The position numbers and the translations under genes are program-made. A stretch of 64,000 nt of DNA, taken from NCBI GenBank assembly GCA_023664485.1, contig JAMPFK010000003.1:124001-188000 (forward strand), read 5' to 3'. The notes below the pieces were generated by a model. The model was given only the letters and a program-made list of their open reading frames with translations, did no database searches and was not told the DNA's origin. Each line of letters opens with the position of its first letter. Position 1 is the first letter of the stretch. Positions 27,627 through 36,420 of this stretch are shown piece by piece. The stretch comes from Bacteroides fragilis (GTDB lineage: Bacteria > Bacillota > Clostridia > Lachnospirales > Lachnospiraceae).

Positions 27627-27753
27627 TATACTTCCTCCTGCCATGCTCAGTCTCCATCGCTCCTGCAACTGCTGTTCTCCAGATATCCCGCCCGAAAAAA
27701 AGATTCGTCGGAATGCAAAGCTGATATGGCTTCATAGTAACTCCTGACCGGAA

Positions 27754-29286
27754 CTAAAGATTCTCTATTCTAATCCTCTTATTCCTGTATAACTGCTCCG
27801 TCATTTTTATTCTTTTAGGGAACAGCGGTTTCAACGTCTGATATGTTTCCTTATAAAGGAAGTAAAGCTCTTTGTACTTCTCATGATTTTTCATATCCGG
27901 ACAGATAACCATACGCACTTTGGCAAAACGGCCTGCCGCTTCCTGTAACGAAGAATAAACGTTCTGTCCATATAACGCTATCATTGCAGCTCCTGTTGCC
28001 GTCGTTTCAAATTCCGAAAGTACCTGTATCTTCCTGCCTGTGATATCAGCCTTCAGCTGTGATATCAGATTTATCCTTGCAAGTCCTCCCGATAAACGGA
28101 TTGAATCGATTGTTATTCCAGCCTCCTCGATCGCCGCGATCATATCCAGATCTATAAACCCGGTGCTTTCAAAAACTGCCCTTGTCATTTCCTTCCGCGT
28201 ATGCATTCTTTCAAGCCCGAAAAAAACGCCGCGCGCATCGCTATCCCATATTGGAGTCCGCTCTCCCAGCAGATAAGGAAGAAAAATAACGCCCCCGGCA
28301 CCTATAGATGCCTCCCCGGCATCCCTTTCCATCAGCTCATAGGGAAGCTGTTCATTCTGGTAATAGCATTGTTTTACCCACTCGATCAGCCCGCCCCCCA
28401 TATTATTAGAACCGCCTATAATGTACATACCGCCCTCATAATAGGGTATCTGCTGTATCCGGTTTTCGGTCAATTCCATCTTTTTGGATGACGCCGCACG
28501 CAGTACGGTAACGGTTCCCGATACATCGCTTGCCTCGCCCTCCTGCATGGTACCGCTTCCGACGAAGGAACATATAGCATCATAGGTGGAAAGGATCACT
28601 TTCGTATCGATCGTAAGACCGGTCTGTTCTGCCGCTTCCTCTATGATATTTCCTACGAAGCTCCCTGGAATCAGAACCTCCGGCAGCATAGCCTCCGGAA
28701 TTCCCGCTTCCTGTAAAAGCTCACGCGGATAAGATTTTTCTTCCGCATCATAATACCATTTGTGCGCGTTCATATAGTCTGTAGCGTAACGGCCTGTAAA
28801 TTTTGCAATCAGAAAATCATTGGGAGAAAGGAGTTTCATGGTTCTTTGAAATATCCCGCCTTCCCGGTTTTTCATCCATAATGCCTTAGGCAGCATCAGG
28901 GAAGCATCTGCCTGAAGGCCGGTCTGTTTCTTTACTTTTGGGAAAGATAAAAGTCGTTCCAACGTACCGCTTTCTTCTTTTGCCCTCTTATCCGATACCA
29001 TCATACAGGGAAAAAGAGCGTCTCCTTTCCCGTCAACGCAGACAAGGCATGAAGAAGATGCCGTTACGGTAAGGTAATCAACCGGAATATGCCCTGCATC
29101 CGACAGGCTTTCCTTAATGACCATACATGTCTTTTCCCACCATTCCGCCGGATTCTGCGTTACAGTTTCCCCCTTCAGCGATGTTTCAATCGGAAGGGAT
29201 GATGCAGCCAGTTTACTCCCTTCTTCATCAAACAAAATGCTTCGGATACTTTTCATTCCCATATTCAGAACAAGTATCGTGCTCAA
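27754..29286 (-). CDS. FGGY-family carbohydrate kinase (TTG start)
   Basis: 510 residues from the chosen TTG at 29284-29286, placed seven bases after GGGAGGGG; an upstream ATG at 29328 has no comparable site. The fold is FGGY/xylulokinase-like: G-E-A-S-D-V-S-G-T-V-T, a D-A-I-C-S-F-V-G segment at the catalytic Asp region, and S-G-G-L-A-R-I-N. The N-terminal ATP/metal loop reads VLNMGMKSIR where most members have D-x-G-T, so the usual Asp is Asn; activity may be altered. The substrate is likely a polyol or ketose feeding CDP-polyol synthesis, by context. Confidence 0.78.
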   Translation of the reverse strand: MSTILVLNMGMKSIRSILFDEEGSKLAASSLPIETSLKGETVTQNPAEWWEKTCMVIKESLSDAGHIPVDYLTVTASSSCLVCVDGKGDALFPCMMVSDKRAKEESGTLERLLSFPKVKKQTGLQADASLMLPKALWMKNREGGIFQRTMKLLSPNDFLIAKFTGRYATDYMNAHKWYYDAEEKSYPRELLQEAGIPEAMLPEVLIPGSFVGNIIEEAAEQTGLTIDTKVILSTYDAICSFVGSGTMQEGEASDVSGTVTVLRAASSKKMELTENRIQQIPYYEGGMYIIGGSNNMGGGLIEWVKQCYYQNEQLPYELMERDAGEASIGAGGVIFLPYLLGERTPIWDSDARGVFFGLERMHTRKEMTRAVFESTGFIDLDMIAAIEEAGITIDSIRLSGGLARINLISQLKADITGRKIQVLSEFETTATGAAMIALYGQNVYSSLQEAAGRFAKVRMVICPDMKNHEKYKELYFLYKETYQTLKPLFPKRIKMTEQLYRNKRIRIENL

Positions 29287-29337
29287 CTGGCCGCCCCTCC
29301 CTTCTGTCTTTTTATGATTCCAAGACACAAATATCTT

Positions 29338-30066
29338 TTAATCAATATACTTTTCCGGCTCATTCAAAATGATATCCGTAATTCCGGCTTTCTCAAGCGG
29401 CTCAAAATCCAACCGTACCCCTGTTGGCTTCTCCGGGTACAAATGCCCGGACATCCATGCCCGTATCGTATAACCTTCTAACTGCTCCGCCGGCAAGTCC
29501 ATTCCTTTCCAAAAAGGATGAAGCGCCGATGCCCCACAACCGCCCTTTACCTTGTACATACAATCCGAAACTTTGCCATCCAGTATTCCAAGCTGTGCCC
29601 CTGCATCCAATATCTGCAGCTTCTCCAGTGACTTTGCATAAAAAGTGGAGTAAACGACCGCTTCCTGCACGCCATGCTTATGTACCATTTTTACAATCTT
29701 CTCTTCCATACCGTTATATGGATAAATACTGTTCTTTAACTCAATATTCAGCTTAAACCCGGACTTTAGCCGTTCTTCTATCAAAGCGAGAACTTCTTCC
29801 ATTGTCGGAATTTCCTGACCTGGATAGACGCCTGCATGGATATGGAGTCTTTTTAGTTCAGCAAGCGTATAATCCCGCACATACCCGATTCCCTCCGTCG
29901 TTCTGTCTACCCGTTCATCATGAATGACTACAAGCTCTCCGTCTTTTGTCAACTGGATGTCAAGTTCTATACCTGTCAGATTTTTAATTTTCGACGCTTT
30001 TTCAAAAGCAAGCATCGTGTTTTCAGGATACATCTGACTGCATCCACGGTGCGCCCAAATCTTCAT
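29338..30066 (-). CDS. Glycerophosphodiester phosphodiesterase (GDPD)
   Basis: 242 residues, typical of cytoplasmic GDPD proteins. Active-site residues are visible: A-H-R-G (H6, R7), P-E-N-T, G-I-E-L-D-I-Q-L-T-K-D-G and V-I-H-D-E. The family cleaves glycerophosphodiesters to glycerol-3-phosphate. No signal peptide is present, so it acts inside the cell. Placed in the CDP-polyol module, it may recycle or trim polyol-phosphate units. Confidence 0.9.
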   Translation of the reverse strand: MKIWAHRGCSQMYPENTMLAFEKASKIKNLTGIELDIQLTKDGELVVIHDERVDRTTEGIGYVRDYTLAELKRLHIHAGVYPGQEIPTMEEVLALIEERLKSGFKLNIELKNSIYPYNGMEEKIVKMVHKHGVQEAVVYSTFYAKSLEKLQILDAGAQLGILDGKVSDCMYKVKGGCGASALHPFWKGMDLPAEQLEGYTIRAWMSGHLYPEKPTGVRLDFEPLEKAGITDIILNEPEKYID

Positions 30067-30118
30067 CCTGCTGTGCCTGCCTTTCTTCTCATACCAGTCT
30101 CTCTGTAATCTGATATTT

Positions 30119-31462
30119 CTATTGAATCGGACGTCCTTCTTCTTCTATAAACTTTTCCATAATCTCCGCCATCACCGCTGATTCCCCGCGCGTCAGCTTA
30201 AATTCACTGTTACTGCTTCCATTGATCATAGACAGGAAATCGCTGATCTCATACCGCAGTCCATCGCCAAGAAAGGTTTCCGAATATTTTTCCACCCGCC
30301 CGGCATCTTCATAGTGCACTTCAAAATAGGATGTTTTCCACCAGGGCGCTTCCGCGACGACGTACCCTTTCGTCCCGGCAATCAGCAGCCTGCCTTCGGA
30401 TTTCACGCCGAGCCCGCAGGTTGCGGTAGCGACCCCCGACGGAAATCGAAAGGAAATCTTCGTAAAAATATCGAGTCCTTTCTCGTCATGAATCGTATCA
30501 AAACGAATCTCCTGATATTCTTTTCCATAAATTTTCAGGATCGGAAGCATGACATAACTGCCGAGTTCCGTAAAGCTGCCGCCATATAGCGTATCCGTCA
30601 GTTCTCTTGTGTCATGTTTTTCCAGCTTGGTGAAACACGCTTCTACATTCCGTATGCTCCCAATCGTTCCGCTGCATGCAATTCCTAATAATTTATGAAA
30701 TCCCGGACAGTAAGCGGTCTTGATTCCTTCAAACAGAATCCGTCCTTTTTCTCTTGCATAAGAAAAAAGTTCTTCCGCCTGCTTTCTCCTCAATACCATT
30801 GGCTTTTCACAAAGTACATGCTTTCCATGCGCCAGCGCGTCCCGGATATAACTATAATGCGTCTCATGGGGCGATGCGATATACACGGCATCCACCGCTT
30901 CATAGAACGCTTCAATCTCCGCATATCCGTTAATTTCCCATTGTTCAGCAAATCGCTCGGCACTTTCCGTATGCGGATTATAAACGCCTTGCGTACTGAT
31001 ACCGCTGACAAGCCTTGCCTCCGGAATAAACCGCGCGGCGATCCGGCCTGTCCCAATAATGCCGATTCGCTGAATCGGACTGTTCTGCTCCCGCAGCATC
31101 GTGCTGGAAATATTTCTTGTCCGTTCCAGATAAACCACCTTACAATAATCTTTCAGATAATCAAAAGTTCCCACCCAGTCGGATCCGATTGCAAAAATAT
31201 CAATATGAAATTTCCGGATATCGTTTACTTTCTGTCCCTGCGTTTCCTCAATGATGATTTCATCCGCAAAACCCGTTTTTTGTATATTTTCAATACGCGT
31301 CACAAGCGAATCGATTACGTTCAGTTTTCCCCTCGCCTTGTCATACGCCTCTGTCGTCACGCCGACAATCAGGTAATCTCCCAGTTCCTTCGCACGCTGC
31401 AGCAGCCGGTAATGTCCCTCGTGGAAGAGGTCGAACGTGCCATATGTAATTACTTTTGTCAT
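30119..31462 (-). CDS. Fusion of TagD-type cytidylyltransferase and Gfo/Idh/MocA oxidoreductase
   Basis: 447 residues, two enzymes in one chain. Residues 1-130 are a glycerol-3-phosphate cytidylyltransferase domain: TYGTFDLFHEGHYRLLQRA with the H-x-G-H motif and Y-L-E-R-T-R-N-I-S-S-T, the R-T-x-x-I-S-T site. Residues 132-447 are a Gfo/Idh/MocA domain: IGIIGTGRIAARFIP and L-C-E-K-P-M-V. A fused reductase plus cytidylyltransferase is known in TarI-TarJ-type CDP-ribitol synthases, but with different folds, so a bifunctional CDP-polyol maker is a reasonable inference. GGGAGGGG precedes the ATG. It is the first gene of the minus-strand operon on this side. Confidence 0.88.
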   Translation of the reverse strand: MTKVITYGTFDLFHEGHYRLLQRAKELGDYLIVGVTTEAYDKARGKLNVIDSLVTRIENIQKTGFADEIIIEETQGQKVNDIRKFHIDIFAIGSDWVGTFDYLKDYCKVVYLERTRNISSTMLREQNSPIQRIGIIGTGRIAARFIPEARLVSGISTQGVYNPHTESAERFAEQWEINGYAEIEAFYEAVDAVYIASPHETHYSYIRDALAHGKHVLCEKPMVLRRKQAEELFSYAREKGRILFEGIKTAYCPGFHKLLGIACSGTIGSIRNVEACFTKLEKHDTRELTDTLYGGSFTELGSYVMLPILKIYGKEYQEIRFDTIHDEKGLDIFTKISFRFPSGVATATCGLGVKSEGRLLIAGTKGYVVAEAPWWKTSYFEVHYEDAGRVEKYSETFLGDGLRYEISDFLSMINGSSNSEFKLTRGESAVMAEIMEKFIEEEGRPIQ

Positions 31463-31521
31463 AAAACCCCTCCCTGTTCAAATTAGTTTTTCATAAAGCA
31501 AAGTATATTTATGATTCCAAC

Positions 31522-31568
31522 AAAAAATCTGATGTATTCCTATGAAAATTTCATATCTTACATCAGAT
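31522..31568 (-). terminator. Rho-independent terminator after the toxin-antitoxin genes
   Basis: On the minus strand ATCTGATGTA and TACATCAGAT (31559-31568 and 31527-31536) form a perfect 10-bp stem; the loop itself contains a short ATGAAA/TTTCAT pairing, and six T follow. It closes the toxin-antitoxin unit just before the polysaccharide operon begins at 31462. Confidence 0.75.
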
Positions 31569-31577
31569 TCCTGTTCT

Positions 31578-31679
31578 TCAATATGCAATTAAAACTTTTC
31601 CAACATCCTTGTTTTTCTGCTGCCAGCCACAATATTCATCCCAGGCATCAATATCCCACTGTATCGACCGAATATTCAT
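31578..31679 (-). pseudogene. Truncated YoeB/Txe-type toxin
   Basis: Six bases after the antitoxin stop, with GGAGGAG before it, an ATG opens MNIRSIQWDIDAWDEY then C-G-W-Q-Q-K-N-K-D, the N-terminus of Txe/YoeB toxins (I-x-W-x-x-x-A-W-x-x-Y-x-x-W-Q). It stops after 33 codons; the family needs about 85 and its catalytic residues lie near the C-terminus. The terminator follows at once, so the toxin is dead. Confidence 0.75.
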
Positions 31680-31682
31680 TCA

Positions 31683-31952
31683 TCACTCCTCCAACAGTTC
31701 ATGCTCAGCCAAATTTAACTGTCCAGCTTTATAATCAATCATTTTCTTTTCCAAATATCGAATATTGCTTTCAGAAAAGAATGGATCCGGATCTGCAGTG
31801 ATTTCAAACGGTATCCGCCTTTCCATTGTCACCTTATTAATAAAAATATTTAAAGCCGCTGTCATCGTCAAACCCATTTTAGAACACACTTCTTCCATAT
31901 TCTTCTTAACATCCTCATCAATACGGAAATTAATCATTGTTGTCCGCGCCAT
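31683..31952 (-). CDS. RelB/DinJ-type antitoxin
   Basis: 89 residues from the ATG at 31950-31952, seven bases after GGAGG; a longer frame to 31988 runs through the operator and is unlikely. ARTTMINFRIDEDVKKNMEE is the ribbon-helix-helix DNA-binding start of RelB/DinJ antitoxins, and M-T-A-A-L-N-I-F the following helix. It would bind its own promoter and neutralise a toxin, but the adjacent YoeB-type toxin is truncated, so it is an orphan or protects against a toxin elsewhere. Confidence 0.85.
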   Translation of the reverse strand: MARTTMINFRIDEDVKKNMEEVCSKMGLTMTAALNIFINKVTMERRIPFEITADPDPFFSESNIRYLEKKMIDYKAGQLNLAEHELLEE

Positions 31953-31975
31953 ACCAATGCCTCCTTTATACATGT

Positions 31976-32000
31976 CATGATATATCACACATATATCATG
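31976..32000. promoter_or_regulatory. Inverted repeat, likely antitoxin operator
   Basis: CATGATATAT and ATATATCATG are perfect 10-bp arms separated by five bases, 24 bases upstream of the antitoxin start. Position and symmetry fit the autoregulatory operator of a ribbon-helix-helix antitoxin. Confidence 0.5.
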
Positions 32001-32154
32001 GTATACTTACTTTTTTATTATCGTCACCTTTTCGTATAAATATACCACTATTGCAAAGCATTGTAAAGCATCGTATTTACATTTCAAAAAAATCTAATGT
32101 AAGTATGAAATTGTCAATGTACAAAGTTTCCACTTTTTATAAAAAGTAATTATT

Positions 32155-34797
32155 TTATCGAAGCAATCTTTTCTTTACAAAATCATATACATTCCTGCCG
32201 CATGTTCCGTCCGTATTGGCATTAATATTAGAAAATGCTCTTAACTGCCGTTCTCTGTCGAACCGATTTCCGGTAATCTTATCATCCAAAAGATCTTTCA
32301 GGGAATTGAACGCATTTTCATTCAGGCAGTATTGCAGCCATTCTGACTCTTCCGTAAATCCCGGCTCATGTTCCAGCAGGTCATCGTAGTCAAATTCTAT
32401 TGTAACCTCACTATATTCCTTCGTAAAAACATTGATATCATAAAGCTTCCGCTCCGGCGCATACCAGATTCTGCTGTCCGGCTTACCAGCCCGTTCACGG
32501 GTAATGGCAAACCCTCCCATGCCGGCCGTCAAAAAATATTCATTTTTGCCGCGGTTAGCAGAACCCATAGGAAGCTTCCATTCTTCCATTCTCCCAGTTT
32601 CTTTATCAAGAGACAGGTACATATTTCCGCCTCCTGGTGAAATAATAGCTGCTTTTCGGCCTTCCTCTTCAAAAAACGCAATATTTCCAAAAGGATGATC
32701 CTTACATTCATATTCAAAAGGCCATTTTGTGACTTTATAGCATTCAGGCACATCGCTGTATTCCCTCACTTCTCCTGTCTTTGGATTCCAACGCGTAATC
32801 GTCATTCCTTTTACAGGCATCAGCCACAAATCCTCTCCATTCAATGCGAAACTCTGTATTCCAAAATTGCTCCTGGAATTGACGCTACATCTTCTCGTCT
32901 CCAATGTATCGATATCCATAAAAAGAATCTGACTGTCTTCCGGCGATGCGAACATCAATTCATTCCCATATAATCCAATACCGCCTGTCTGCCATTCATT
33001 TTCCACCATCCGCACATAAAACGGTTGAATACCGTCTATACAATCAATTTTTCCAGTATCCAAATGATAACGTATCAACTGCGGATACTGATTAGGATAT
33101 AAAAATAAGTATTTACAATCGCCATCATACCAGCCGTTCAAAAAAGCCGCGCCCTGCACAACATACTTCGTAAATTCAATCTTCCTTATCCTCTTATCCT
33201 CAATAATCAGCATATTCTGAGCATTATATGGAATCACATAAATCTTCCCCTTAATTTCCATCGCCTTCGTATAATATCTGCTGCCAGAATATCCGGTTTC
33301 CAAGTCCATATAGAACTTATAATGATAATCATTTTTCTCAGAAAACCACAACTGGTTATTATTCGTGACCTGATACCGGTCATCTCCCGACCCGTTGAAC
33401 TGCAGGCTGATCCGCTCCCCCCTCCAGTCATCCTTCCCCGGCAGGCTGTGAAGATAATTATTGAGAATAAAAATCGGCTTCCCGACCACGCCGAAAAGCG
33501 ATATCACGCTCGTCCCCGCATCCCCGATATAAACATCCGACAATGCGATCGTATTCTCCATATCCGGCGTTTCATCCAAAATCCCGATATTTCCTGTTAT
33601 AAACAGCGTTTTTAAAGCATCATAAACCGGCTTATAAGACGCCCGCATCGAATCAAACGTCGATTCTAACAGTGGATGAGGCCTCCACAAAAGGCAGGCA
33701 TCCTCTCTCCCCCGGAAAATCTCGAAGACATAGTTCATCTTTTTGAGGAAGGCTTCCGTATTTCCCAGCATCCCACTGATACTGGTATTATAGAAATATA
33801 CCTTCCGCCCCTGCATCTTTTCTTTCCACTCCGCCGGCGGTTCGGGCGGATTCTGGCATTTATGGATCACGCTGTCGAATTTAGGCGAACCGAACGCAAG
33901 AAATTTTTCGTCCGATATATCCGCATCGTAATACTTTCTGTACTTTTCAGCCTGAATCACGATATAATCCGCGTTGACATAGCCGGGACACCAGGACTGT
34001 CCCGCATTCATTCCGCCCGCCGTAGCAAAATATGGTATATACACAAGGCATTCCGTAAATTTCTTCAGATTATCCGAATAAAAAAAGGGATGTACGCTCG
34101 TAACGTAGTTGATGTTATCATAAGGATTATGAATATAGATCATATCCGGCTGATGGATTCCGAAATCGAATTCATCATATTTTGTAATGGGAACATTATC
34201 CGGATACTGATCCGCTTCATAGTATGCCTGCCCCAGGCTTCCGTCCGGGTTTTTATCAAAATAGGGAATTGGTATGACATAGGCGTCACAATCCGGATCC
34301 GCGTCCGCAGCCTGCCATACGCTCTCAAGGCTGTCCCACATACTCGCCTTGTATGGTAAAAAGACCGCTTCCACCCGCACTCTGACGTCATTTTTTAAAC
34401 TATTTGAGATTTTTACAAGTTTCTGCCTTAAAGGCTTGTAGATTTTGTTGGCATTTTTTTCTTTTCCATCTGCCAGTTCTTCATGGAGCCCGTAAACCAG
34501 CTCACAGTATTCCTCCAGCAGCGTGACTGTCGGATGCCCTTCTCCTTCTGTGCTTTCGATCAGCGTTCCGAGGGAGATCCCGCCGCTCTGGCAGTCTTCC
34601 AGCAGCTGCATGGCAGACTGTTCTGCGGAAAAGTCCTTTTTCCGCTCCAGATATTTTCTGATCTGGTCATGGGCCTGTTCCATCTGTACGATCAATTCTT
34701 CCGCCTGCTGTTTCTGTTTCTTCCTCATCGCGTTCCTATCCTTCCTCCATGAATGGATATTGATCACTTTTTCGTCCATATGATGCTGTATCATCAT
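32155..34797 (-). CDS. CDP-glycerol-transferase-like protein with C-terminal beta-propeller-like region
   Basis: 880 residues. The first about 120 residues are Lys/Glu/Gln-rich and likely coiled coil (R-K-K-Q-K-Q-Q-A-E-E-L). Residues about 130-470 resemble the CDP-glycerol glycerophosphotransferase fold: V-R-V-E-A-V-F-L-P-Y-K-A-S-M-W-D, W-R-P-H-P and S-D-V-Y-I-G-D-A-G-T-S-V. Residues about 480-820 are a long run of repeated W/Y-rich strands with L-F-L-Y-P-N-Q, suggesting a propeller that may hold glycan or protein. I do not know an experimentally studied protein of this design. It is probably a surface-glycan transferase, but it lies outside the main operon. Confidence 0.62.
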   Translation of the reverse strand: MMIQHHMDEKVINIHSWRKDRNAMRKKQKQQAEELIVQMEQAHDQIRKYLERKKDFSAEQSAMQLLEDCQSGGISLGTLIESTEGEGHPTVTLLEEYCELVYGLHEELADGKEKNANKIYKPLRQKLVKISNSLKNDVRVRVEAVFLPYKASMWDSLESVWQAADADPDCDAYVIPIPYFDKNPDGSLGQAYYEADQYPDNVPITKYDEFDFGIHQPDMIYIHNPYDNINYVTSVHPFFYSDNLKKFTECLVYIPYFATAGGMNAGQSWCPGYVNADYIVIQAEKYRKYYDADISDEKFLAFGSPKFDSVIHKCQNPPEPPAEWKEKMQGRKVYFYNTSISGMLGNTEAFLKKMNYVFEIFRGREDACLLWRPHPLLESTFDSMRASYKPVYDALKTLFITGNIGILDETPDMENTIALSDVYIGDAGTSVISLFGVVGKPIFILNNYLHSLPGKDDWRGERISLQFNGSGDDRYQVTNNNQLWFSEKNDYHYKFYMDLETGYSGSRYYTKAMEIKGKIYVIPYNAQNMLIIEDKRIRKIEFTKYVVQGAAFLNGWYDGDCKYLFLYPNQYPQLIRYHLDTGKIDCIDGIQPFYVRMVENEWQTGGIGLYGNELMFASPEDSQILFMDIDTLETRRCSVNSRSNFGIQSFALNGEDLWLMPVKGMTITRWNPKTGEVREYSDVPECYKVTKWPFEYECKDHPFGNIAFFEEEGRKAAIISPGGGNMYLSLDKETGRMEEWKLPMGSANRGKNEYFLTAGMGGFAITRERAGKPDSRIWYAPERKLYDINVFTKEYSEVTIEFDYDDLLEHEPGFTEESEWLQYCLNENAFNSLKDLLDDKITGNRFDRERQLRAFSNINANTDGTCGRNVYDFVKKRLLR

Positions 34798-34864
34798 ATG
34801 GATTATCGGGACGTTTCCGTCTGTATCTATCCGCCTGTTTTACTCTGCCGATATATACTTCGCT

Positions 34865-35007
34865 CCGTGAAAGCCACGGTCCTGGCATACCCGAAAGCCG
34901 TATGACCGAAAGATCGTCATGGCGGCTTAGCTAATGCCGACTTTTTGCTGTATGTCAATGCACTTTCCTGCGATCCGGTTTCCGGTAAAATCACCTGCCG
35001 GTGATTT
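34865..35007 (-). ncRNA. Hairpin-rich region after the TnpB-like gene, candidate guide RNA
   Basis: The 229-base gap downstream of the TnpB-like gene holds several perfect hairpins on the coding strand. One is AAATCACC/GGTGATTT (34988-35007) right after the stop. A second pairs GCCG and ATGAC with GTCAT and CGGC (34897-34926). A third is CCGTG/CACGG (34865-34879). CATAC/GTATG at 34886-34904 offers an alternative pairing with the second. TnpB omega RNAs are made from just this place, with the guide beyond the last scaffold hairpin. The assignment is positional and structural only. Confidence 0.45.
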
Positions 35008-35026
35008 ATTCTCAGGTCCATACATG

Positions 35027-36361
35027 TTAACCGTTATATTTCTGCCGGATGTTTCTCGCCGAATTCAGGGCAACCGTGCTTTTCCATCCGCAGTTTTTAC
35101 AGAAGAACGCTGTCCCCTGTCTTTCTCCTTCCGCGCCGCAGCAGGAACATATGCTGCCCGTCCCGCTGGAACTAAGCTCTGCCAGCTCGATGGAATTTAT
35201 CCGGCATTTATATGCCAGCCGTTCCCGGATGTAGCCCCGGAAGCTTCTCGATAATTTCCTGTTCGTCGATTTGGCATGACGCCTTGTCCTGTTTTTCATA
35301 ACCGGCCTGGTGATCACGACTTTCCCCGGTTTCTCAGTCCGAATCATCCGGTTGATTTCAGAATTGATAAAATCCGTTGTGCGGATCCTGCTTTTTTCTT
35401 TCTGCCGGTCATATTTAGACCTGCCGAAATTATTGGCCTCTATCTTATCCGCCTTGCTCCTGTCTCCGGTTTCCGCGCTCTGTACATAGGCCGTATACAT
35501 TTTGCGGCGTTCCCTGTTCTTCCTTGCAAGCCTTTCCGTTTCGGGACTCACCAACTCATCCAGACCCTGTCCGTAAATGTTTCCATTCGATAAGGTGAAC
35601 ATATCCTGATAACCGATGTGGACATAAACGGTATTGGTATAGTCATCATGCTGTCTGATCCTTGTTTCCACCGGCACTGCGAGCGCAGCGGAGTGTTCTT
35701 TGATATGGATCTGTATCTGCCTGTCAAAAATCCTGTCATCCTTTAAAGGAATCGGGATTCTTTTTCTTGGAACCCTGCATACGATCCGGATCGCGCCGTC
35801 TTTATAGGAATAACCGTTCGGGGAGATACGGAAAGAATCCGTGCTGTCTGTTTCGGGCGGAATCAGATATTTTCTTGTCAGTCTGCACAGCAGGCTGTTC
35901 AGGCGCTTTACATCGATATCAAGCCCTTTTGCATTTCTCGGCATTTCATATTCCTGATGGTTCAGAACGGCCGCATATACATGATTCAGCTTTAACACTG
36001 TCCGCAGATACATTCTGTCATCCGCGCTCAGGTTTTCATTGGCTGTAATGCGTTCGCCCGCCTTATTCTTCATGATGCCCCATGCCGATTTAATGTCGGT
36101 GACCGCATCCGCAATCGCGAGTTCATAGTATACGGCGGGCAGATTCAGCTGTTCTCTCAGTCCGCAGTGGCGCATTTCATTCAAAATACTGTACACAGGC
36201 GTCAGTCTGTCCAGATTTCCGATTCCGGAATATCTTTTATAGACATAATTTTTTACCTTACAGTAATCAGACGCGATTCCTCTTAGAAACTCCATTGTGT
36301 CTTCCGGCAGCGGCTCGCTGTACTGCCAGACTGTCTTGATCATGGTGCTGCCCGTATACAT
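35027..36361 (-). CDS. TnpB-family protein with all RuvC catalytic residues replaced (TldR-like candidate)
   Basis: 444 residues from the ATG at 36359-36361, five bases after AAGGGG; the open frame continues to 36610 without protein-like sequence. The IS605 OrfB/TnpB layout is intact: helical N-terminus, arginine-rich middle, zinc finger C-S-C-C...C-K-N-C (405, 408, 421, 424) and final N-S-A-R-N-I. But the catalytic residues are gone: RuvC-I V-G-I-D-x-G reads VYVHIGYQD (His248), RuvC-II I-E-D-L reads VVITRP (Thr351), and the last R-D-x-N-A-A reads VALNSA (Ala431). It should bind RNA-guided DNA without cutting. No TnpA is present. This resembles the recently described TldR repressors. Confidence 0.83.
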   Translation of the reverse strand: MYTGSTMIKTVWQYSEPLPEDTMEFLRGIASDYCKVKNYVYKRYSGIGNLDRLTPVYSILNEMRHCGLREQLNLPAVYYELAIADAVTDIKSAWGIMKNKAGERITANENLSADDRMYLRTVLKLNHVYAAVLNHQEYEMPRNAKGLDIDVKRLNSLLCRLTRKYLIPPETDSTDSFRISPNGYSYKDGAIRIVCRVPRKRIPIPLKDDRIFDRQIQIHIKEHSAALAVPVETRIRQHDDYTNTVYVHIGYQDMFTLSNGNIYGQGLDELVSPETERLARKNRERRKMYTAYVQSAETGDRSKADKIEANNFGRSKYDRQKEKSRIRTTDFINSEINRMIRTEKPGKVVITRPVMKNRTRRHAKSTNRKLSRSFRGYIRERLAYKCRINSIELAELSSSGTGSICSCCGAEGERQGTAFFCKNCGWKSTVALNSARNIRQKYNG

Positions 36362-36420
36362 GATTACCCCTTTTGAAATATCCCGCATATAGAAAAGAGC
36401 TGTGCAGGCTTTTCGTAGAA

